Below are positions 46,455-56,495 of a DNA stretch of 64,000 nt, one piece after another. Position numbers and translations under genes: made by a program. Numbering within the stretch: the first letter of the stretch is position 1; every line of letters starts with the position of its first letter. The DNA is from Pseudovirgaria hyperparasitica (lineage: Eukaryota; Ascomycota; Dothideomycetes; Acrospermales; Acrospermaceae), in the NCBI RefSeq assembly GCF_010093815.1, contig NW_022985554.1, forward strand, positions 590,999 through 654,998. The letters run 5' to 3'. Under the pieces are notes generated by a model. That model saw nothing but the letters and a program-made list of their open reading frames with translations, did no database searches and was not told the DNA's origin.

Positions 46455-49400
46455 TCACGACGAATACGCCACCGCCGAGAACCCATCAAACCGCACACTT
46501 CCACCCCCCTGCCCCTGACACTGCAACACCACCATAAACGGCACGTACAAGTCCATCCCACTCACCCTCACACCCGCCGTCTTATCCGTAAAGCTCCCCG
46601 TCCCCAACGGCCCAACCGAGCGAAACACATTACTTGTTGGCCGTGTCGTATCCCGCCAGATCTGCCGATTACCCGCGACTTGCACCCAGATATTACACCC
46701 GCCAAACGAGTCATTCTCCGTTCGCACCTGGAACGAGACTTCGTAGCTGAGCCCTGCGCAGACACGTAGCTCTGTGGAGGCGGTCTGGTACACAGCTGTG
46801 GGATTGAAGGATAGGGAGTATCCGTCGGAGGCAGCGCTGTCGGCGGCGCGGCCGATGGGTACGACACCGGCGGGAGCCGGGACGGCACGCGAGGTCGTCC
46901 AGCCGGAGAAGTCAGTGGTGAACTGGCCATTAGCAAAGGCCTCGCCTGGAACACAGGCTGTGGGCGAAGTAGGGGGTGTGGCGCACATGCCGTTGAGGCA
47001 GTATCCGGAGGCGCAGACGGTGCCACAGGAGCCGCAGTTTGAGGGGTGTGTTTGGAAGTCGACGCACTGGGTGCCGCATTGATCGTGGGCGCAGACGCAG
47101 GATCCGGCGGAGCTGTGTGGCATTAGATGAGAAAAGTGGGAGATGGACATGATGGGCTCACCATCGGGTCTTCGCAGGGCATGTTCGGCCACACGCGCCG
47201 CAGTTGTTGCTATCTGTGGCGAAGAGATCGGTGCATTGATAGGAGTTGTCTGTTTGGCGACAGAGACCCTGTGTGTTAGAGCAGAAACAAGCACACTGGC
47301 GGTTGCTTTCCTCGTAGAATTCCTGGCGACCAGTATCTGAAGAGACTACGGAGTATGTATAGTCGGCTAGCTGGGTGCAAGCCAGGTAAGACTGGATATG
47401 TTAGCGATGTAAGATGTAGACAAGGGACAGATCCTACGTCATATTTATCCCATGAATTCAGGCTAGCGCAGGCCTGGTCTTTCATACAGGATTGGAAGCT
47501 GGTGTTACACTGTTCAAAGGTAGTCTGCTCGCAATTTTCGTAGCAGGAATCATGGCTGTTGCAGCAGCTTTGGAAGTTGTACTCAGATGGTGGTGCTGTA
47601 TCAAATCCATTAGAGGCTCCGCATCCGTTGATATTCGCACCGGCTCCCGGCTTAGCCTTGGAAAACAAGTTTGCCGGAGTGCTGGGACAGCGAGGTGCTA
47701 CACCAGAGCTCGCTTGACTCTGCCGACGGTGGCGTCGGTTGCTTGGTTTCGTGGCCACAGGCAAAGCAAGCATATGTTGGCTGGAGCCATCAGCGCCATC
47801 GAGTGTCATGGTCGTTGCTCCACCTGTGATTTTCCAAGTGAAAGTGTTTCCGTTCAGGTTGGAAACAATGATACGACCTTTACAGTCTACGCTGAATGTT
47901 GAGGTAATGACTTGTTGATCACCAAATTCAGCCCCGTTCAACCCAGTGGATGAATCCAACAGCACAACACTCCCATCACTGACTTTACCAACATATTTAG
48001 GAGGCGAGCCTGATAGAACCAAGTCGTAGACGTAACCGGGACCATTCTCTGGTGTGCTGAAATAGAATGTTGATAGGACTAGATCCTCTGCGGGACCGAG
48101 TGCATTGGCTTCAGCTTGTGAAGAAGGACTAGGAAATGGGCCGATAGAAGTGTCCCTACTAACTATTGGTAAGCCGGCTGGACTTAACAGTTTGAACTTG
48201 GACGCTGCCCCCTTGCTGGCATCCAGAACACATGGAAGATCAGGAAGGTTAGTCGGGCCTGCCAGCCCTTCACTCAGTGGAGATGATCCCATCACGCTGA
48301 CGCTGGATAATGCATAGTCTTCGAAAGAGTATGTATATGCTGGCCCAGACATGGTGACTGTGCTACTGCTCAACGACGTTGTCGAACTTGATATGGCTGG
48401 AGACGATACGCTTGTTCTGGTAGAGAAGGTGGCAACTTCTACAGACGTAGATTGGCTGGAACCACTTGTGCTAGGAGTCGAGCTTTCTGAAACGATTGCA
48501 CTGTTGCTTATTGGAGATACGATGGGTGAGGAGGTGGAAGCGGGCACTGAAACATCTGCAGGCCTTGAAGATGAAGCTAAATCTGAATATGTGATGATGG
48601 TCGACGATACGATGGGCGTAGAGGATGTGGTTGTTATTAAAAGCGTGACAGAATCAGAGGACAGTGGAGTCGAAAATACAGTCGGACTTGAAGATGTACT
48701 AGAACCCAAGGACATGCTCGGAGGCCTAGATGAAGTACCACTTGAAGCCGGCAGCCCACTCATAGAAATACTGATGAAGCTACTGCTGCTAATACTGCTA
48801 ATGCTTGACATTGTTGGTGGAAGCGCAGTTGTCGACAGTGTTGCACTTGTTCCAGCATCTCCCACTCTGCTGGCGCTGACGCTGTCGCTGGTGCTGCTGC
48901 TGCTGCTCGACCTCGTCGATGCAAGGGCAGTCGTAGACGGCGTTGCACTTCTCCCAGTATCTGTCATTCTGCTGGACAAAGTGCTACTATAGGATAACGA
49001 ATTCCTAGTAACCGTTGAGACCACTACACTCGAAGCGGCCATACTCGTCGTGCTCTGCCGCACCACGGAGTAAGACGTTGTTAAGGATATCAAAGAAGAA
49101 CTAGAACTCTTCGCGGTAGTGGAAGTCAACGATACAGTTCTGCTCGTCCCGGCAACACCGCCTGATGTAGCTATTATCGATGTCGCAGACGTCGTACAGG
49201 TCGATTTCGGTAAACACGACGCATCCCAGAATGTAAATGGGCTTCTCGGAGCAGCGACAAAGTTGCTTGCCACATCGCTTCGGTAAAGCAAACATGCCTC
49301 ATCACTAGTAGCAAGGCTCTTACATCCACTGGTCTTCTGACATAGAGCAGCGCACGCTTTGAAGCCTCTCGTCCTGGTATTCCTCACAAATGCATTGGGG

Positions 49401-49845
49401 TTTCCTTTGCTAAATCCTCGGACTTGACACCGTTGCGAGGACGTTGGAGGCTGTGCTGTGTTTGTCGACGTCGACGTTGGGCTCACGCTCCCTGCGCATG
49501 CTCTATCATAGAACATGTACGGGCTTTGAAGGTCGTTCTTGCAATTCTTTGCGCTACCGGGAGTCAGCTGGATTCAACACAGGGTTTTGGGCATACGCAC
49601 ACAGTTGCGGCAAAATGCATGCATACTTTGTTTCCCACCGCATACGAGACGCATCTGGTGTCTCCAAGACAATGAGAGCCGCATTGGGCGGGTGTAGAGA
49701 GGCGCTCATTGCGTTCGTAGAAATATGCTCTTGTGGCAAGGTTCCATCCTGGCTGCGCACATGTCTGCGCCCTGGCTTCTATGTCGACAGCTGTGGATAG
49801 GACTATTAGGGGCAGAGCCAGTAATGAGATGCTCTTGATCTGCAT
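46455..49845 (-). CDS. Secreted mosaic protein with a phospholipase A2-like domain (4 exons)
   Basis: Predicted secreted or wall-associated 1081-residue protein. Exons 49845-49597, 49546-47438, 47391-47162 and 47112-46455; the introns are 50, 46 and 49 nt. A signal peptide (MQIKSISLLALPLIVLSTA) is followed by two Cys-rich PAN/apple-like modules (about 28-115 and 130-195, both with the W/C spacing CVSYA, CxxLC). Then comes a Ser/Thr-rich, probably O-glycosylated stalk (~200-490) and a beta-rich region. At about 700-785 is a fungal PLA2-like core with CCNSHDSC (H748, D749 by count), the family's catalytic His-Asp pair, plus paired cysteines. Further Cys-rich repeats (CGACGRTC, CGSCGTVC) and a C-terminal beta-sandwich, carbohydrate-binding-like module (FANGQFTTDFSGWTTS) end the protein. 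PLA2s hydrolyse phospholipid sn-2 esters; Ca-binding loop residues were not verified. Confidence 0.8.
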
Positions 49846-50547
49846 TGCATTCCCTATGTACGCACGCAAATTAAAGAGTGTGAACTGGCGAGGACGCGGA
49901 TAGAAAAAACATCTCGCAAGACCCAGGCAAGCACCTGGTACATAAAGCCATCATGATATTAGAAATGTCTAAGCCGCCTAGTCTTTACCTCGACTGTTGA
50001 TGAGGCTCGAATTCAACGTGTGCTACGATTGGTCAATGCAGTCTTGTGTGGTCTAGATTCTGTAGCGGTGGCTTTGGCTGGACCACCCAGTCTGTAGACC
50101 ACGGCCTAAAGTAGAATGGGAACATGTCTCCTGAGCGCCACCACGTGAAGTCATTAGAAGCGAAATACCGGAGCGTCCGCAGGGTCATGCAGAAGTCAAG
50201 TGGATGTGGAAGTGCTGGGCATACAGTCTTTGTCAGGTTATATCAATAAGCCGAGCAGAACTTCAAGGTTTGGTGCCCTTTTCTGCTGACTAATACAGCT
50301 AAAAGAACCAGATTCAAGTTAGACCCACTTGCGGTGTAAACCCTTTCAGAACTATTTCAGCACAGTGCGTTTGAATTCAAAGTCTACAGATCAATCTTCA
50401 GAGCTCTACGCATCTTGAGTAGACTTGCCATAGGACTGCTCCTTTAGTAGCATATAAATAGACTACAAAGCTAAGTGATATCCTCTGAAAGACTGAAATA
50501 TCACCTTTTTGGATCCTTTGCGCCCCTAATTCTTCTCCAGTGTTCTA
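49846..50547. other. Intergenic between two minus-strand genes
   Basis: 700 bases with no recognised gene; probable promoter of the PLA2-mosaic gene and 3' flank of the APH-like gene. A TATAAATA match lies near 50453. Confidence 0.4.
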
Positions 50548-51504
50548 TTACCAAACCCAAGAGTCGACTGTTAATTTCAGGAGTGCACGCTCATACACCA
50601 TCTCTTCACGGTACTTTGATCCACCAAGCTGCGAAACAAACTTGAACCACCAAAAGTCTTCGGGCATATATCTCATGGCAGTGGTATAATCCCAGTAATC
50701 TGGGTACCAGCCAGCGGACTCCCAGTCGATGAACCCCGAAACACGGCCCTCATGAACCATGATATTATGGTGCTTGAGGTCTCCATGAGTGAAAACGATG
50801 CGATGAAGCTTGGTTTGCATCTTCCGTGCGCAAGCAAGCGCCTCTTCGAATGCTTCTGCAGATGCATACCCATGCTGAGAGGCAGGCTGGATGAGAAGAT
50901 CATTGAATTCCGTTTCACTTTCACAAGGTCCTATGATATGGTCAGGAACTCGCACGCTCCTGATGGGACCGCCAGTGATAGAACAAATTCGGTCTTTCCC
51001 CCAGGGACTGCGCCAATTCCTGATTGTATCTAACATAGTTGCTGTCTCCTTCTGGATTGTCTCTTGCTGGGCAGGAGTTAATGATTCATACACGAGTCCA
51101 AGGTCACAGCCAGGAAGGCGTGTCATCAAGATAGACACAAGTGCGTGTGGGGTGTCCGGGTGATCTCCGTACGCGATAACTCTAGGGACGGGTAGACCAG
51201 CGGACCGGGCGACCATCATAGCTTGGACTTCTTCTAAACGTGTTCCGTCGGACCATTTGAGAATCAATCCGAATGGCAACTGGCAAATCTGATTATCGAA
51301 TGGTATGCCAAACCACTTGCAATAATGTCGTGAGAACGGAACGAGCCGTTTGTGTATAATGCCCCATACTCGGCGCGATGTGGAGCCTGAAAGCTTTGGG
51401 GTAGGCGGAATGTCCTGCACAAGTGGCTCGTCTCCCAAGGCGCGATGTGGCCAGGTGAAGTTTGGGCAAAGAGCCCTCGGAAGTAAAGAGTTGAGCCAAC
51501 TCAT
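50548..51504 (-). CDS. Aminoglycoside phosphotransferase-like (APH/choline-kinase fold) kinase
   Basis: A 318-residue intron-less protein with the APH/protein-kinase-like fold, predicted to phosphorylate a small molecule. Landmarks: the strand with GLILKWSDG (K83, candidate ATP Lys), the E-rich helix after it, the catalytic loop THGDLKHHNIMV (D242, N247) and the metal-binding GFIDWESAGWYP (D260). The C-terminal lobe has WDYTTAMRYM. Fungal genomes carry many such APH genes of unknown substrate; they are not evidence of drug resistance. The Met at 51504 opens MSWLNSLLPRALCPN; the frame continues to an ATG at 51714, which adds 70 unconvincing residues. No neighbour suggests a pathway. Confidence 0.87.
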   Translation of the reverse strand: MSWLNSLLPRALCPNFTWPHRALGDEPLVQDIPPTPKLSGSTSRRVWGIIHKRLVPFSRHYCKWFGIPFDNQICQLPFGLILKWSDGTRLEEVQAMMVARSAGLPVPRVIAYGDHPDTPHALVSILMTRLPGCDLGLVYESLTPAQQETIQKETATMLDTIRNWRSPWGKDRICSITGGPIRSVRVPDHIIGPCESETEFNDLLIQPASQHGYASAEAFEEALACARKMQTKLHRIVFTHGDLKHHNIMVHEGRVSGFIDWESAGWYPDYWDYTTAMRYMPEDFWWFKFVSQLGGSKYREEMVYERALLKLTVDSWVW

Positions 51505-52531
51505 TGTGGGCACTAAGTGACGTGAGCCCAAGGTGTTAGGAAAAGTTGAGGGATCGAGCAGAGTACATCTCGGCGCTGCAGCCTTGTTGCCTTCCGGGCT
51601 GTTGCCTAGGTGACAGGTCGTGTATGCCAAGCCTTTACAGGTCTCGCTTTCGTACTTCAAACTACTTAGCCTATTACATGAAGGTTCAGGATCGCTTACA
51701 GAACTACATTTCAAGTTCTAAATATGACTCAATGGGATACCGTATGCATGTTTAAAACCATACACGTTCATTTAATGGATGCTCTCCATGATAAGTACGG
51801 GAAGCCGCGTCGATTAGTTGATTAGTTTGGAAGACAAGGGTGAGTGATTCCGTTAAGCTGGCTCTCAATTTGTACTGTCGTGGATTTCTTATTCTCCAGA
51901 TGAATAGATATCTGCATCAATACCAAGGTAATGAGCATTGATCACTAACAACCCTTACGAGTTCACGTTGGGGATGGCGATGTTTGAGTGAAGGTGAAAC
52001 GCGCCACTCGCCAGTCAGAGCAAAGAATGTCGAAGATTGCGAGGGCCACGCCACGACTGATAGCGTCCATTGCCACATTCTTGCGGCAAGTGAGATTCCT
52101 ACTTGGTTTGCCTCCAAAGCGTTTTGATTCGTGAAGGCTGCAACACCTGAACGGGAATGCAGCGTCTCGCGAAGCAATGTCTTAGTCGCCTACCTATAGG
52201 CCCGATGCAACGTCGTTATGGTGGAGATATCCCCAGCAGCATAACAGTGCTGCCTAGTGCTGCCTAGCATCACAGTGCTGCCTAGCATCAAAGTGCTGCA
52301 ACACACTTTCCGAATGGAATTAGTATGGCACGCTGGTATGGAACAAGCGCTGTGCATATGCGCTGCCTCTAAGCCTACTGTCTCACGGTGGCATACTGAA
52401 CACTGTGCCGCTCTAGTCAATTATATAAATTGGACATGATAGTCGGAACTTGCTGGACCCCCCAACGTGCTTGATTTAACTACTAAACGAACTAAATTCT
52501 TTATACCAATTCACTACATTACATTTCCGCG
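51505..52531. other. Intergenic upstream of the tandem pair
   Basis: About 1 kb. It contains three and a half direct copies of AGTGCTGCCTAG/CATCA-type units at 52246-52299 and a TATA-like ATTATATAAATT near 52421-52432, about 100 nt before the first gene of the tandem pair. No other gene seen. Confidence 0.45.
52246..52299. repeat. Short direct repeats AGTGCTGCCTAG
   Basis: Consecutive imperfect copies of AGTGCTGCCTAG with CATCAC/CATCAA spacers, in the promoter of the first tandem gene. A single similar TGCTGCCTAG lies before the second gene at about 53720-53729. Confidence 0.8.
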
Positions 52532-53053
52532 ATGGCCCTCTCTGATCTACAAAGCAATGGAATATACGTCATCCTTTTTCTGAGGGATGACCAGCCTGAT
52601 CCAGATAACTTTCATTGGGGCTTGTATCATCACCATAACGCCGATTCAGGAGGGTGGAAATATCACATCAAGGGCAGGACTGGCTACTGGCATGCTGACC
52701 ACGGGCATACTAAAGGAGTTTTTAAATCGTTCTTACTCATCGGCCTATTTCATATTTGCACTATTCCTCCGGGTTGGGAAGCACACGTCGACGCTGTAAT
52801 GCGACAGTACGACGGGGTCCTTAACAATAACCCTGCGACCTCTTGTAGTGCTTGGTTGTTCTGGGTATTGGCTCAGCTTCAGAAGCCTGTAAACGGGTAC
52901 AGAATCCTCAGTGCTGATTTGGGCTATCTGGAAAGGGAAATCAAAGATTTTGGAAATATGCACTCTCGGAGTGCTGTAGCCAACAATCAGCCACGGCCCA
53001 TCGGCCGCTCCGGTAAGTCGCAAAAACCATATCTATATTCTGCGAAGAGTTGA
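52532..53053 (+). CDS. Small protein of unknown fungal family, tandem copy 1 (possible permuted papain-like fold)
   Basis: As a single exon this reads 173 residues. It is about 60 per cent identical to the product at 53897-54454: shared blocks include NGIY, NFHW-LYHHH, KYHIKG, DHGHT-GV, GLFHIC and RQYDGVLN, plus a C-terminal RPIGRS. The conserved His in FHWGLY (H28) lies on a strand, and C105 opens the helix SCSAWLFWVLAQL. His-then-Cys in that order and context is what a circularly permuted papain-like fold (LRAT, PPPDE, NlpC/P60 relatives) would show; this is inference. A GTAAGT donor at 53013 and CAG at 53063 could splice out the last codons, giving 171 residues with tail 53064-53098. No signal peptide. 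Codon use is A/T-rich at third positions compared with copy 2. Confidence 0.75.
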   Translation: MALSDLQSNGIYVILFLRDDQPDPDNFHWGLYHHHNADSGGWKYHIKGRTGYWHADHGHTKGVFKSFLLIGLFHICTIPPGWEAHVDAVMRQYDGVLNNNPATSCSAWLFWVLAQLQKPVNGYRILSADLGYLEREIKDFGNMHSRSAVANNQPRPIGRSGKSQKPYLYSAKS

Positions 53054-53896
53054 ACTGATACAGCTCGTAGTCTATGCCGGGTAGCGATCTACACATAACT
53101 GATACCCATAGTATCAGCTCAAATATTTGGATACAGAGCATCAAGGACTCGCCAGGAGATGATATAGGGCTTTCGATTTACCATTTAATTCCGTGACCCC
53201 TGTCGGCCTCCAAAGTGTACGAATTGAGCCTAAGATCATTCTTTCTGTCAGCTGCATGGAACTTTCAGTGGCTTTCCAATCCATCTACATTGAGCCTATG
53301 AGATATTAGTACTAGAGTATACACAGTAGATACAATACAGTCACATTGTTGCATTCGATGTGACGAAATCACTCCGAATAACAAGATCATCGTCACCATA
53401 AACATCAGTGGTTTTACTTCTCAAACAGACTATCCCTCACAAACAGACACGTAACTCTAATAAAACAGCCCGAACTACTAGCAAAAATTTCTATGTATAT
53501 AGAACAAGTCAACAAGGCCTCTTACTAGTAACCAGGCCCGTTCTCTGATCTGCTAACGGAGAGCGGAATATTTTTCTTATATGAGATGAACAGAATTAGA
53601 GGTTTATATAAATATAGAGAGCTAACATAGACACACGTTCTGCAATACTTTAGGCGTAGAGAGTGTATTATGCGTTGTCTGCAGATATCTTGATTGGTGG
53701 TAGGGATTATTGTGCTCACTGCTGCCTAGTCACTGTGCCGCAGCCCACTTACCAAAATGGAATAGTACATAGCACAACAGGAAACCCAGCGCTGTATAAA
53801 TTGCTGCTTCACCATCCATAGCAGCCTGAACTACCTAAAATTTTGCAAAACAATCCCGGTCCTCACATCAACACCCAGACCCATTCCACTCCAACA
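53054..53896. other. Spacer between the tandem copies
   Basis: 843 bases. The first ~110 resemble the sequence 3' of copy 2 (shared TTTGGATACA), and the last ~180 resemble the sequence 5' of copy 1 (shared TGCTGCCTAG, AATGGAAT and GCGCTGT), so the duplicated unit includes flanks. A TATA-like TGTATAAATT lies near 53792, about 105 nt before copy 2. The A/T-rich middle shows no gene. Confidence 0.5.
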
Positions 53897-54454
53897 ATGT
53901 CGGAACTCCAACCCAACGGAATCTACATCATGCTCTTCCTCCGCAGCGACGTCCCAGAGCGAGACAACTTCCACTGGGCCCTCTACCACCACCACGACCC
54001 CGAAACCGCAACAGGAGGCGGCGGCGGCGGCCATAAATACCACATCAAAGGCTCAAAAGACTCCTGGCTCGCCGACCACGGACACACCCAAGGCGTCCTC
54101 AAAGCCTTCCTCCTCGTCGGCCTCTTCCACATCTGCACCGTGCCGGCCGGCCTGGAAACCCACGTCGACACCACGCTGCGCCAGTACGACGGCGTGCTCA
54201 ACGACGACCCGGCCATCACCTGCCGTGTCTGGCTGCTGCGGGTGTTGGCGAAGCTGCAGGAGCCGGTCAGTGTCAAGGGCAATGCTGGGTGTCGGATCCT
54301 GAGTGCCGATATGGCGCGGCTGGAGCGGGAGGCGCTGGATTTTGGGAATCTGCATGCGCAGAGTGCGATTGAGAATCTTCAGCCGCGGCCGATTGGGCGC
54401 TCGGAGGTGCTAGGAGAGGATGGTTCCGGGGGAGTGGCGGTGGAGTTGGGTTGA
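53897..54454 (+). CDS. Small protein of unknown fungal family, tandem copy 2
   Basis: Intron-less, 185 residues; start at the MSELQPNGIY Met, because the upstream 18 codons have no counterpart in copy 1. It keeps the family blocks of copy 1, including H26 in NFHWALY, the HKYHIKG strand, DHGHT, and C109 in ITCRVWLLRVLAKL. It differs by a six-Gly insertion (about residues 40-45) and a longer loop before RILSAD. Third positions are strongly G/C-rich, unlike copy 1. No signal peptide or TM. Function unknown; see copy 1 for the fold hypothesis. It is convergent with the FAD oxidoreductase gene downstream. Confidence 0.83.
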   Translation: MSELQPNGIYIMLFLRSDVPERDNFHWALYHHHDPETATGGGGGGHKYHIKGSKDSWLADHGHTQGVLKAFLLVGLFHICTVPAGLETHVDTTLRQYDGVLNDDPAITCRVWLLRVLAKLQEPVSVKGNAGCRILSADMARLEREALDFGNLHAQSAIENLQPRPIGRSEVLGEDGSGGVAVELG

Positions 54455-54847
54455 GATGTCTTGTGGGCTATGCTGGGTAGAGCTGTATGTATATCAGCGT
54501 ACAGCACTGCTTCGTATCTTTGGATACAAGGCAGTAAAGGAGGAGACGGCAGAGCCCCTGATTTGACCAACAAAAGTCTCAGCCCCCCTGGCCGTACTTA
54601 GGCTATACGGCCTGAGTTGAAGAACACGACGTAGACTTTCAAAGACCCTTTCAAGTCCATAAACCCTAAGCCCTTTCAGAGCACCAACCTGCTCAAACCG
54701 AAATATGAGTATGCGAGGCCACACAATTCTCAACTTTCAAGCGCAGGGCTATGAACATAAAACAGTAGACTTCAAGGGATATATACATATACATAAACTC
54801 ACATTATCGCTCCCTGTCCCACAATACACATGTCATCAAAAAGGAAT
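54455..54847. other. Convergent gap
   Basis: 393 bases of 3' flank between tandem copy 2 (+) and the FAD oxidoreductase (-). Nothing else seen. Confidence 0.4.
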
Positions 54848-56495
54848 CTACAACAACCGCTGCACCGCAGACACACAGCCCCTTACAACCCGATCTGCAA
54901 ACGAGTACCGCTCAGGCACCCTCTCATCCCTCCGTAACGGCTCGAACCTACCCACATTCTCCCGGCCCCTGACAATCATCTCAGCCGCATGTGCCCCACT
55001 TGCGAACCCATCCTCATGAAACCCCAGTCCAATCCACGCGCCCGCAAAGCTCACCGACGACCGGCCATTAATCTCACACAGCCTGTCCACCGCTGAGAGA
55101 CTCTCCGCCGTGAGTAAAGGGTGGTAATATACCTGGCTGCTCTGCGTGAAGGCCGGGATGCGGGGCGGGTTCATGCTGACGAGCACGCGGCCAGGACTGC
55201 CGAGCTGGCCGGGCATGGGAATGCGTTGGACCTTGTTCATGTCGAAGGTGAGGGCGATAGAGGAGTCGAAGGGTTTGGGCTCGTCGAGGAGGAGAGGCTT
55301 GGACTCGGCGAGTTGGGAAGGGTGGGACATGGGGGGAGGGGACGGGTCGGAGAGGAGGCATGTCCAAGCTGTGCGGGCGGAGGGACGCTTGGCAAGGAAC
55401 TGTGTTTTTGTTAGATGGGGACATGGTTGGTGTGTGATAGATAGACTTACGGTTTCATCGGAATGGACGTAGCAGACGTTTCGGCTCGTCTTGAAGCAGC
55501 CGAGGACTTCTCGTTCTTCGGCGGTGGCGTCGGTGCCCATAAGTGTCAGAGCTTGGTTGGCGTGGGTTGCGAGGACGACATGCTCATATTGTCGTTGAAC
55601 TCCGTTTGCAAGAGTGACGATAGCGCCATCATTGGTCCGAGAGACACGATGAATGGGCTGGCCGGCGTGGATGTGATGATTTGGGGGAAGGCGGTCCATA
55701 AACGAACGGACATATGTCTGGGAGCCGTTTGGGAATGCACGCCACTGTAACGATGTGGTCACCGTGTCTAAAAGACGATTTTGAAACCTAGCGGGTCGTC
55801 AGCAAGAACAAGTACCTGACCACGGAGTCTGGACGAACATGAAGCGTATCAAGGTCTTTGCCGGAAAGCTTCTCTTGAATTCTTCCAGATCAGTCGACCA
55901 CACTGCCGCGACCATGGGTATGAGAAACAGTTCCAAGAACTGCTCCGAGTAGCCGTGTCTGTGCAGATAATCTGCAATTGCTTCATCATGTTGACCTTTT
56001 CCCTCCACCGTCGAATCCACAAGCGTGTCCTTGGCAAAGTAGCAGAAGCGAATAATGTCAAACAAGAGCCTCCAGAACCAGGGCTTTAGTAGATAAGAAA
56101 GATGTCCGACAAAGCTCCAGAAAGAGTAGCTTCCCCATTCGAACTCGCCACTGTACGCTGATACTCCAAAGGACATGTCCGCTGGCACGGTTTCCAAGTT
56201 CAGCTCCTTTAGGAAGCGATGGAAACGAGCTATAGGACAGTGAGTTTGGGTCTCATGCTCCAGATTCGGACCGCTTACGATATGTCTCTGTGCTCATAAC
56301 CATGTATCCTGTGTCTACCCCGACGGTGATCCCGTTTCCTACAAAGGGAACAGAATTGGCATGACCTCCAAGTCGCTCCTCAGCTTCGTAGATATCCACA
56401 TCGAAGTCCTCATTCCGCAGTCTCCAAGCACATGCAATGCCAGAGATCCCTCCACCAATAATGGCAACGCGTTTCCTGGAACCTACGGTGCTCAT
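54848..56495 (-). CDS. FAD-dependent amine-oxidase-like oxidoreductase, COG2907 type (4 exons)
   Basis: A 498-residue flavoprotein of the NAD(P)-binding/amine-oxidase family often linked with cyclopropane-fatty-acid metabolism in bacteria and fungi. Exons 56495-56279, 56229-55839, 55787-55451 and 55399-54848; introns 49, 51 and 51 nt. The Rossmann motif is VAIIGGGISGIACAW (10-24), then EAEERLGGHANS with the FAD-ribose Glu, and DTGYMV. Exon 2 carries the helical substrate domain; ...IRFMFQNRLL joins exons 2 and 3 and matches the F-x-NHxLL motif of the family, which fixes intron 2 at an unusual GTTCGT donor. YEHVVLATHANQAL marks the second FAD-binding region. Intron 3 (GTAAGT...ACACAG) is 51 nt and stop-free, so retention would only add 17 residues. 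No methyltransferase partner is in the window. Confidence 0.87.

Noticed and set aside
48351-48992. 213-codon plus-strand frame
   Set aside because: Antisense shadow of the Ser/Thr-rich stalk of the PLA2-mosaic gene.
52532-53053. RIP as the cause of A/T-rich codons in tandem copy 1
   Set aside because: Differences from copy 2 are spread over many contexts and the reading frame is intact with conserved protein; not the CpA-biased, stop-creating pattern of RIP.
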